Source: Prinia subflava
Lineage: Eukaryota > Chordata > Aves > Passeriformes > Cisticolidae
Reading direction: 5' to 3'
DNA: 64,000 nucleotides
NCBI RefSeq assembly: GCF_021018805.1
Contig: NW_026960609.1
Span: 3,100,001-3,164,000 of the forward strand
The translations under genes were made by a program, and so were the position numbers. How positions within the stretch are numbered: position 1 is the first letter of the stretch; each line of letters begins with the position of its first letter. Below the pieces are notes generated by a model. The model was given only the letters and a program-made list of their open reading frames with translations, made no database searches and was not told where the DNA came from. Of this stretch, positions 45,482-53,711 are shown in pieces.

Positions 45482-47992
45482 ATGGAGGCCATCGCGAAGG
45501 TCGTGAGTTTGATTCATAAACAGTGGGGAATTAAGTGTAAGCTCAGAGATCTTCAACTTGCTATGGCAAGATTACTAGAGCTTGGGGTGATAGACCGCCC
45601 AATAGATATACTCCATTCGGAGGTATGGGATAAGTGCACGATTGCCCTGGCTAAGGATACGAAAGCCTCAGGCAGTGCCAAAAGTCTCAAAGCGTGGGGA
45701 AGAGTTGAGCGGGCTTTGAGCAGGGCGTTGGAGGAACAGGAGACCTGGAGCGCCGCACGCGTGTGTTTGCTAACTGCACCCAAATCGGGAGTGGGTGCCA
45801 CCACGCAAACGGCATTCGAACGCGATTTGTCCGAGGGCGGGGAGCCGCGGGAGCCAGGCGCGCTTCCCCGCTCCCGGAGCCCGAGCCCAAACCCCCCAGT
45901 GCCATTAGAGAATCTCCCGACCCCCCCGCCGAAACCGCCGGGTCCCCCCCCGCCCGCGGAACCTTCCCAAAAAACCGCGAGTCCCTCTCCGGGCTCTTCG
46001 CCGCCGGCCGGCATTTCGGAGCCCGAGGCGCGGCAACGCGCGTGGTTCTTCTGGGAGGGATTGGCGGGTGAAGCCAGAGACGCTGAAAACGCGGCTATGG
46101 CGGCGCCGCCGCCATACGCGTTTGAAAATGGCGCCGGCGGCCGTGAGGAGGGGCGGGGTCCGGATGTCTGTGGCGGGGAGCCGCCGCGGGTATCCGCTGA
46201 TACGCATGCGCAGGAGAGAGACGGGGAAGAGGGAGAGGAGTGCACGCTCAGACAGGAGCTGCGGGCTTTGGCTGATGCGTACGCGCGGCAGGAAGGGAGA
46301 GGGTGCATGCTCAAAGCGGCGCCGCGGCTCTCCACGGGCGCGTATGCGCGGGAGAGTGGCAGAGAGCACCCGCTCAGCCCAGAACAGCGGACTTTTGCAA
46401 ACGCGCGTGCGCGGGAGAACAGCAGAGAGCGCATGCCCGCTCGGGAGCGGCGCTCAGCGCTGCTTCCATCAGAGGGAGAGACCTCCCCCTGCGGGAGGCA
46501 GAGCAAGCCCAGGGGGCGGGAGCGGCACCACCCCCGGAGGGAGGGCTGGGGCCGGAGCCACACAAAATGGCACCGCAGCCCGGAAGTGCGCTGGCAGTCT
46601 GCTTCCGACTCTGAGTCCAGCAGCAGCAGCTCCAGCAGCTCGGGAGAGCTGACGGAAGATGGCTGGGACTCAGAAACGGAAAGGGAAAAGCCGCTACGGT
46701 TTAAAGCAAAAACGAATAAAGCTTTAGACCATTTCGGAAGGGGTTTACAATGTAAGCCAGCCCAGCTTACTGACTGGAGAAAGATAAAAATAGCCTGTGC
46801 TGAATGGGCACCAGCGGCTGCAGTGAAGGTTTTCCCAGTGAGAGTTACGGGGCCAGAAGGCAATCAGCAAAGAACATATACACCGGTAAACCCCAAAGAC
46901 ATACAAACAATCGTAAAAGCAATCTCAGAAAAAGGGTTGAATTCAGCCATGGTCTCCACTCTGCTGGATGGACTTTTTGGCAACTATGACTTGCTCCCTT
47001 TTGATATTAAACAAATAAGCCGCATGATATTTGATGGTGCGGGGATGATTGTCTTCAAACAAGAGTGGAAAGACAACTGTACAAATTTACTGGCTCAGTC
47101 TTCTGGAGCAGGGCAGCCACTGCATGATTCCAGTCTATCCAGGCTGATGGGAAAACATGACACCATGATAACCCCACAGCAACAAGCCACGAACATGCGG
47201 GCTGAGGAGGTCAGAGCCACCACCCAGGCTGCTCGGGAGGCTTTTCGAGCCGCATCCCGAGTGGTGGCCAGGCCCTCTCCATGGTCCACCATAAAACAGG
47301 GTGAAAGCGAAAGCTTCACTCAGTTTGTGGATCGCCTTCAGGCAGCGGTGGATTCGTCCACCCTGCCCCCAGAGGCGAGAGGCCCCGTGGTAGCTGATTG
47401 CCTGCGGCAACAATGTAACTCAATTACCAAAGACATTCTACGCTCCTTGCCGGCCGGAGCCAGCCTGGCCTACATGGTCAAACATGTAGCGAAAGAGGAG
47501 CAGCTGACACCCATCCAGACAGCTGTCCGCACCCTAACCAGTGCCATGGCATGTTTCAAATGTGGCCAGGCAGGCCACATCGCAGTGAGCTGTCCCCAGC
47601 CAGCACAGCCATCCCCGGCGATGCCCCCGCTCCAAGCCCGTGCGAGAGGGCCCTGCTGGAACTGTGGGAAGAAAGGGCACCTTGTCAAAGACTGCAGGTC
47701 CCGGCCTCAGGGAAACGGGAAAGGGAGGGGGCGTGCGGGCCGCACCCAGCCTCCTCCCGCTGCGAATGCAAGGCGGCCCATCTATGCCAACCCCCAGGGG
47801 GGCGGGGAACCATCATACCCCATGCCCCCACAGGGGACAGCCGGTTTTGCACCCCCCACAGCGACACAATGGAAAGGTTTCACAACACCGGCAGCGACAC
47901 TCTCGTGTCCACCACCACCGCAAGCCGCACCTGGGGCACAGGGCCAGCAGGGGTCACCCCAGAGCGGGAGCCCTGGGTGGCCTTGGCCATGA
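45482..47992 (+). CDS. gag: P6 Gag polyprotein
   Basis: 836 codons, unbroken. The ATG at 45482 is the first in a long frame, with A-rich/G context GATCATGG. The matrix starts Met-Glu-Ala with no myristoylation glycine, as in alpharetroviral Gag. A long proline-rich middle follows, with a PPPY late-domain motif near residue 208 that would recruit NEDD4-type ubiquitin ligases for budding. Next come four tandem 21-25-residue arginine/glutamate-rich repeats (46196-46450) and a serine run near residue 385. Capsid lies at about 440-680, with the major homology region near 600 (QGESESFTQFVDRL). Nucleocapsid has two CCHC knuckles, CFKCGQAGHIAVSC and CWNCGKKGHLVKDC, near 690-735. Gag would form the particle and bind RNA. 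Confidence 0.95.
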   Translation: MEAIAKVVSLIHKQWGIKCKLRDLQLAMARLLELGVIDRPIDILHSEVWDKCTIALAKDTKASGSAKSLKAWGRVERALSRALEEQETWSAARVCLLTAPKSGVGATTQTAFERDLSEGGEPREPGALPRSRSPSPNPPVPLENLPTPPPKPPGPPPPAEPSQKTASPSPGSSPPAGISEPEARQRAWFFWEGLAGEARDAENAAMAAPPPYAFENGAGGREEGRGPDVCGGEPPRVSADTHAQERDGEEGEECTLRQELRALADAYARQEGRGCMLKAAPRLSTGAYARESGREHPLSPEQRTFANARARENSRERMPARERRSALLPSEGETSPCGRQSKPRGRERHHPRREGWGRSHTKWHRSPEVRWQSASDSESSSSSSSSSGELTEDGWDSETEREKPLRFKAKTNKALDHFGRGLQCKPAQLTDWRKIKIACAEWAPAAAVKVFPVRVTGPEGNQQRTYTPVNPKDIQTIVKAISEKGLNSAMVSTLLDGLFGNYDLLPFDIKQISRMIFDGAGMIVFKQEWKDNCTNLLAQSSGAGQPLHDSSLSRLMGKHDTMITPQQQATNMRAEEVRATTQAAREAFRAASRVVARPSPWSTIKQGESESFTQFVDRLQAAVDSSTLPPEARGPVVADCLRQQCNSITKDILRSLPAGASLAYMVKHVAKEEQLTPIQTAVRTLTSAMACFKCGQAGHIAVSCPQPAQPSPAMPPLQARARGPCWNCGKKGHLVKDCRSRPQGNGKGRGRAGRTQPPPAANARRPIYANPQGGGEPSYPMPPQGTAGFAPPTATQWKGFTTPAATLSCPPPPQAAPGAQGQQGSPQSGSPGWPWP
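46196..46450 (+). repeat. Four-copy coding minisatellite in P6 gag
   Basis: Imperfect units begin near 46196, 46271, 46334 and 46397 (spacing 75, 63 and 63 bp). Each carries a GCGTAYGCGCGGGAGA-like core and encodes an AYARESGRE-type peptide. Spacings are multiples of three, so the frame is kept. Confidence 0.7.
47710..47716 (+). promoter_or_regulatory. P6 gag-pro -1 frameshift site
   Basis: The heptamer GGGAAAC lies in the gag frame as G GGA AAC, the slippery sequence used at gag-pro in Mason-Pfizer-type betaretroviruses. A GC-rich hairpin (GTGCGG paired with CCGCAC, 47733-47745) lies 16 bases downstream. Shifting -1 here enters the protease frame, which is open to 48342. Confidence 0.8.
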
Positions 47993-48342
47993 AAATCGGG
48001 AAGGAGCCCCTGGTGATTTGGGGAACATGCCGCCTTTATGGCAGCCGGGATCCCCACATCATAGGGCTTCCGTTTTGGGGGGACACGGGGTCTGACTGTT
48101 CGATAATCCCGCAAGCACACTGGCCTCGGCATTGGCAATTTAAAGAAGTACCCCCATTGAGAGGAGTGGGAGGGCAGACCCGGGCGTGGAGAAGCACCCA
48201 GTTGGTAGCTATAACACTCCACACAGAAAAAGGACCAGAACAAACTGTGGCAATCTACCCCTACATTTTGCAAAGTTCACCACCCTTGATAGGAAGGGAT
48301 GTCTTTGCCATGTTAGGAGTGAGAATTACAAATTTATCCTGA
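47714..48342 (+). CDS. pro: P6 protease (gag-pro frame)
   Basis: The frame is -1 relative to gag and open from before the slippery site to the TGA at 48340-48342. The first 90 or so residues are low-complexity linker. The aspartic protease follows, with the catalytic loop GDTGSDCSII, a flap containing GVGGQTRAW, and the C-terminal LIGRDVFAMLG. It would act as a dimer to cleave Gag and Gag-Pro-Pol. No dUTPase domain is seen, unlike the pro frames of P3 and P4. It is expressed only by frameshifting, so the listed start marks the shift and not an ATG. Confidence 0.85.
48330..48336 (+). promoter_or_regulatory. P6 pro-pol -1 frameshift site
   Basis: AAATTTA lies in the pro frame as A AAT TTA, directly before the pro stop (TCC TGA). 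It is the slippery heptamer known from Rous sarcoma virus gag-pol. A -1 shift here enters the pol frame, which is open from 48186 to 50939. Confidence 0.8.
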
Positions 48343-50939
48343 GGGCCACTGCCGTGCACCCACTGCTGCCAATCAAACTGACATGGAAATCGTCAGACCC
48401 TGTATGGGTTGAGCAGTGGCCCCTGTCAAAGCCTCGAATGGCAGCCTTACTGGAACTGGTCGACCGTGAGCTGCAAAAGGGTCACATAGAACCCTCCACT
48501 AGCCCCTGGAATACACCTGTGTTTGTGATCCCCAAAAGGTCTGGAGAAGGCTATCGCCTCGTCCACGACCCGAGGGAAGTGAACAAGACGACCAAATCTA
48601 TGGGTCCCGTCCAGACACTGCTGCCCATGAACTCAGCCATCCCTCAAGGGCAGCCATGCGCAGTGCTGGACATCAAAGACTGCTTCTTTTCAATACCTCT
48701 GCACCCCGAGGACAAGGAACGGTTTGCCTTTTCTGTCGTGTTCCCGAACAGCGAGCGACCCAGCCTCCGTTTCCAATGGTGTATGTTACCCCAAGGTTTT
48801 GTGGACAGCCCTATGGTATGCCAGATCACCGTGGACAAAGCACTGATGCCAGTCCGACACTCCTACCCTGCTGCAACCATCATTCAGTACATGGACGACG
48901 TCCTCATCGCTGCACCATCAGCAAGCCAAGTGGATCACTTAGTGTCCACAATCATGGAAACTCTACAGGCCAACGGCTTTGAGATCGCGAGCGCAAAGAT
49001 CAAAAGAGGACCCTGCGTGACCTTCCTGGGAGTGGGAATCACAAATTCCTATGTGACCCCTCCCAAGGTAAAGGTCTGCCGAGACATCAAGACACTCCAT
49101 GACATACAGCGACTCGTGGGATCTCTGCAGTGGCTTCGCAACATCGTCCTAATCCCTCCCGAGGTCATGGACCCCTTATATGACCTCCTGAAAGGAAAGC
49201 ACCCCTGGGAACCCAAGGAGCTGACACCACAAGCAGCGAGCTCCCTTGACTTCATCGAACGTCAGATGTCTACTGGCACACTGACCAGGTGGAACCCAGG
49301 TGTGTCCCTTGATCTGTACGTCCACTTTACACAGAAGGGAGGAGTGGGAGCACTGGCCCAAGGACCTTCTGAGAAGGCCCAGCCGATCCAGTGGGTGGTC
49401 CTCGGAAGACCAGCTCGTGCATTTTCCCCAGGAGTCGAATGCGTCGCCAACATCATCATGAAAGGCAGGAAACTTGCCCTGAAACATCTGGGAATCGAGC
49501 CAACAAAAATCCACCTTCCCTTCCGCAAGCAGCTGACCACAGAGTCGACCGCAGCGTCGGAACACCTGGCCCTTGCCCTCACTGGCTTCGGAGGAGAAAT
49601 CTGCTACGCCTCCAGACCACCTTGGACTGAGCTACTGACCATTGTCAACATAGACCTGCCACCAAAGGTCATGGACCGTCCGCTGCCAGGACCGACGGTT
49701 TTCACAGACGCCTCCTCTGCGACTTCCACTGCAGCGGCAGTGTGGCAGACAGGAGAACAGTGGCATTGTGTCAAAGCATGCGACCCCACACTGTCAGTGC
49801 AACAACTGGAAGCAACAGCTGTGGTCTTGGCGTGCGGACTCTTCCAAGATGAGCACCTCAACATCGTAACAGACTCTATATTCGTGGCAAGGCTCTGCCT
49901 GGCCATGTCAGGACCAGGTGTGTCAACATCTGCAGCAGCCTCAATGCTGGAAGAAGCACTCTCCTCGCGACAGAGCACCGTGTCTGTCATTCACATCAAC
50001 AGCCACATCCCAGTCAAGGGCTTCTTCCAGACCGGCAACGACAAAGCAGACGCAGCAGCAAAGGGAGTGTGGACACGTCAGGAAGCTCGTCAACTGCATG
50101 AGTCGCTCCACATCGGAGCCAAAGCACTGGCAAAAAGATGCAGGATCTCGACAGCAAACGCGAAACATGTAGTGGCCACCTGCCCTCATTGCCAGAAGTC
50201 ACCCCTGTGGACCAGTGGGGTCAACCCAAGAGGTCTCAAGGCCTCAGAAATTTGGCAATCAGACTTTACCTTATGTCAACTGCTGAAGCCTCGAGCATGG
50301 CTGGCAGTGACAGTGGACACTTACAGCGGAGTGATTGTAGCCACACAGCACCCCAAAACCAACTCTAAGGCCACAATTCAGCACTGGCTGACAGCTATGG
50401 CATGGCTTGGTATCCCCAAGCAAATAAAAACTGACAATGGCTCAAATTTCACCTCCAAACCGGTGCAAGATTTTGCCTCAAAGTGGGGCATCACTTTAGT
50501 GCAAGGCATTCCATACAATTCTACAGGTCAGGCCATAGTGGAGAGAGCCAACCAAACCCTCAAAGCCAGAATAGAGGTGCTGGCGAAGTCAGAGGGTTCC
50601 GCCAATGCCATTCCCCCAGGGGACCAGGCACGGCTGCTGGCAACTGCCTTGCTAGCACTGAATCAGTTCCCCAGGGGAGATGAAACAAACAGTCCTGCAC
50701 AAAAGCACTGGGCCACTCGAGCACTAGAGGAGGGCCCACAGGTTGTAATTAAAAATGAGCTGGGTGAATGGGAGCAGGGCTGGAGGTTGGTACTCACGGG
50801 AAGAGGGTATGCAGCTGTCAAAAGAGAGGGCAGAATCAAGTGGTGTCCACTTAAGTCAATCAAGCCTGATCTTCAGAATGAAACTAATGAAAACTGTGAG
50901 TTTCTATTTGCAGGACATGCTCGTGGGACGCCCCCGTAA
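48337..50939 (+). CDS. pol: P6 Pol: reverse transcriptase, RNase H, integrase
   Basis: An unbroken frame of about 867 codons after the shift. Reverse transcriptase: SDPVWVEQW start, SPWNTPVFVIPKR fingers, LDIKDCFFSIPL (first Asp), LPQGFVDSP and QYMDDVLIA (YMDD, near 48888-48910). RNase H: VFTDASSAT, LEATAVVLA, IVTDSIFVA and NDKADAAAKG, giving the acidic active site. Integrase: an H-H-C-C zinc region (HESLHIG to CPHC), then WQSDFT, KTDNGSNF and AIVERANQTL as the D, D, E triad, and a C-terminal domain with GRGYAAVKREGRIKWCPL. All catalytic motifs are present. Synthesis needs both frameshifts, as Gag-Pro-Pol. It copies the RNA genome into DNA and inserts it into host DNA. Confidence 0.95.
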
Positions 50940-51126
50940 TGCGTACACCCCTGTTCCAGAGGGAAGTGACGAACCACCAAACACGCCTAGAACGGGCCAA
51001 CATTCTATTCGTAGAACAGCAACTATTGCTGTGAATGAAACTGTGAACACTGCCAGTCGCGAGATTTGTCTGATCTACCTCGCAAATATTTACTCAAGTT
51101 TTTCAAACCCCTTTTTCTTTTATTAA
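50917..51126 (+). CDS. Small ORF overlapping the P6 pol end
   Basis: A frame with an ATG at 50917 overlaps the last pol codons and runs 69 codons to TAA. It encodes a hydrophilic N-terminal part (PRNAYTPVPEGSDEPPNTP) and a hydrophobic end rich in F, I, L and Y. The position fits the start of an env leader in a betaretrovirus-like genome, so it could be a remnant after env loss. It could also be chance. I recognise no family. Confidence 0.3.
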   Translation: MLVGRPRNAYTPVPEGSDEPPNTPRTGQHSIRRTATIAVNETVNTASREICLIYLANIYSSFSNPFFFY

Positions 51127-51181
51127 GTTACTACTTTGTACCTCATTTTAATGCCTATATTTTAACTACCTCATTTATTTG

Positions 51182-51199
51182 TGAGAGGAGGGGGGGAGA
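51182..51199 (+). promoter_or_regulatory. Polypurine tract of P6
   Basis: The stretch GAGAGGAGGGGGGGAGA immediately precedes the TG of the 3' LTR. Confidence 0.85.
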
Positions 51200-51541
51200 T
51201 GTGTGTGAGCAGATAAGATAAGGCCTGGCGCCACAGAAGATCTCAGGATTGTAACGGAAAGACAGGAAACCTCCCCCTCACCCTCGGAGATGTGTAACTA
51301 ACTTTGAGAACAATGTAGCCCCTTCAAACCCAGTAGTTTTCCACTAACCTTTAACCTTCCCTCCCCCCTGACTAGTGAAGACCCCTTAGACTATATAACC
51401 CCATGTAAGAACCTAATAAATCGCCATTTGCCGTCCACCATATTGGCGTCAGCGTGTCTGTGGCCCGAGTGGCTTGAGGAGTCAAGCCGCCGTGCTGGCT
51501 TTCTGAAACCAGGTCGCCTGCCTTTCAATCGAAAGGCAACA
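51200..51541 (+). repeat. 3' LTR of P6
   Basis: 342 bp, nearly identical to 45010-45351, followed by the second GGATGG target copy (51542-51547) and then the remainder of LTR-B. Confidence 0.95.
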
Positions 51542-52287
51542 GGATGGGCAAAGAATGAGAGGAGTAGCTTTCTGAGCTGGACTTTTCTTGCATAATGTTA
51601 GCCATGGACTGAACTTGTGTCTCTTTTGAACATAAACTGCATTTTGGGGTGGATGTGGCCAGCTCGACTTGCTGCAGTAGAGCGACCAGAGAAGAGAGGA
51701 AGAGAGTGTGGTGGTGCTCTCTGCCCTCAGAGAAGAAACCCTCGGCCCCAAGGGGAGAAATGGGGAGAGCTCGGCATGCAAGCATCCTTAAAAGAGCCCT
51801 GTATGCAGTTTCAGCCTATGGACAGCGGTGAGAGCGCTGGAAATAGGAAAAAGAAAGTGTCACCCTGGCAGACTTCTCCGGGCGATGCCACGGGTGACAT
51901 GGAAACACATAAGGGGTGGACCCGTGTTTTCTGAGGAACAGTCTGTGGTGTGAGAGAGACTCCTCTCTCCCTTGCTGAACTGAAGATTAGGTTTTTTTGG
52001 GTGGTGACTGTTTGATTTAAAACCCAAAGGTTTAGTCTGTGGAGAGTAATGTGTGGGGGGTCGAAACTAGAGGAAGAGATGTTCTGAGAAGTTTTTATTT
52101 CTGTCTCTGTGTGTGTTTAGGAGTTTTCTGTCTCTGTTCTTATGTAATGTAATAAAGTTTTGGGGTTTTTTTTTGTTTTTCAAGATTTAAGCCTGCTCTG
52201 CTCCTGATCACATCCCACAGTAGTTATTGGAGAAAAAAACATATATTCATGGGTGCATTAACATCTGGCCAGTGTTAACCCATGACA

Positions 52288-53669
52288 GTTTGCCAACTCT
52301 ATGTGGTTGACTTCTGAGGTAGAAGGTATAAGGCTGTTAATAGCCTTGAAAATCAAACAGCGTAGGATCCCGAATGCTATGGTTACCAGGAAAAGAATAA
52401 CAAGAAGTAACAAAATTGTTTTAACTATAGAAGTCCACCACCCTGTGAATCCCCAGCCCTTGAACAGTTCTTTGATCCAATCTTCAGATTCTTGCTTCAC
52501 TTGTCCGATCATGTTGTTTATGCTTCAGAGGGCAGCATGGATGTTTAGAACTTTTGAGGACAGATTCATGCAACAGAGTCCTTCAAATTCCTGGCATTCA
52601 TGTCCATGTAATAATAGGAGGAAATCAATAGTGGCGCGGTTTTGGAGAGTGGCTTGTCTGGTAATTTCCTCGTCTTCTAGGAGAGAGCTGATGGCGATGG
52701 ATGTTAAGTTTGCCTGTTTGACCACCCAGCACTCTAGATGGCCCAATTCACCTAGAGCTTTGGCTGCTGCTACTCATGGAAGGAACAGGGATACAGCAAC
52801 CCTTTTTGACTTTGCTCAATGAAAAAATTCTGAATTACAATTTGGGTCCAGATTGTCAGCACTCCTCTTTTGAATTTTGTTTGCTGATTTGTTTTTGTGA
52901 GTCCATTCGCCAATTAAAATTTGGTTGGGTGTCAATACGGACAATCGCCCTATGGTACATGGCCCTCCTAAAAGCTGGGATGGAATTTCTGCCCATGCCC
53001 GATCCCCACAAACCAAGAACAATCCTCTAGGGAGGCTTCTGGGGCTAGCGTGAGATGGGGTGTCTGCTGCAATGTGGCTTATATTATGACACCACCTTTT
53101 TGCAGTAAACTCCCCCCGGACTTGTCTTATGAGGTGGTACTCGTCAGTGCTAGAAGGTTTTGGGATGACAGAAAAATATATGCAGTCTGTTGCAGGGGAG
53201 GAACCCAATAGTTCTAACTCTTGGGGTTCCTGAGCTACCTTGGGCTAACTCCACACCCATTCCCCTAAGGGGTTCATGGCCACCACAGCTTGCTTTTGGT
53301 GATCCTTGTGTGGTCGGGGGAGGTGTGTGACTCTGCAATTTCGTTGGACCTATATATGTTCAAACCTGCTGGAAATTCTCCAGCCTGCAAAGGAATTCCT
53401 ACCAGACAGGTGGACTTTGGATTCTTTGTTGCTGCAGTGGACAAATACATGTTTTCCTGCTGGAGTGTGTGTGCCAGGGTCACCCAGACGATCTGACGTG
53501 GCTGAGGGACGATCCATGCAGCTGCCACACTGTTCAGCATTAGCAGGATGACAACTTGGATGGGGTTCATCACAGGGTTGAGTGGGAGGTAGGTTTTCTC
53601 TAGAAGGGAAAAGCAAACATTTTTAAAACATGTTAAAAGGTTCCTGTTTCTTCCAGAAGGAATCCACAC
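52288..53669 (-). pseudogene. env: P4 env, broken
   Basis: From right to left: surface subunit N-terminus (53274-53669) with a leader segment and AWIVPQ; surface C-terminus (52816-53208) ending in a basic IQKRS cleavage-type site; transmembrane ectodomain (52525-52746) with LQNRATIDFLLL and the CX6CC motif CECQEFEGLCC region; membrane anchor and tail (52288-52512). Each part sits in its own frame or is separated by stops near 53210-53270, 52750-52815 and 52512-52525. Its last codons were separated from the 3' LTR by LTR-B. It is homologous to the P3 and P7 env genes and is not functional. Confidence 0.85.
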
Positions 53670-53711
53670 CTAGGAAGATTCTTTTTCTTCCATCCGGCGG
53701 CGTCTTCTCTT

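Larger units (their letters stand above)
45010..51541 (+). mobile_element. P6, young env-less class II provirus
   Basis: A complete provirus of 6532 bp: LTR, tRNA-Phe-type primer site, gag, pro, pol, short 3' region, polypurine tract, LTR. The target duplication is GGATGG (45004-45009 and 51542-51547). Its 342-bp LTRs differ at about six positions by my count. All three gene frames are open and are linked by two -1 frameshift sites. There is no env: only about 260 bp separate pol from the 3' LTR. It lies at the innermost level of four nested insertions, consistent with being the most recent. Confidence 0.95.
44415..52287 (+). repeat. LTR-B copy 3, solo LTR split by P6
   Basis: The left part (44415-45009) and right part (51548-52287) join into one LTR-B of about 1.34 kb when P6 and one copy of GGATGG are removed. 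It starts TGTCGTGG and ends CCATGACA, with a 5-bp target duplication GTTTG (44410-44414 and 52288-52292). AATAAA is at 52151-52156, in plus orientation. It inserted at the 3' end of P4 env. Confidence 0.92.

Noticed and set aside
45553..46863. 436-codon minus-strand open frame
   Set aside because: It lies antisense to the GC-rich, proline/arginine-rich part of P6 gag, where stop codons are scarce in all frames. It has no domain of its own.
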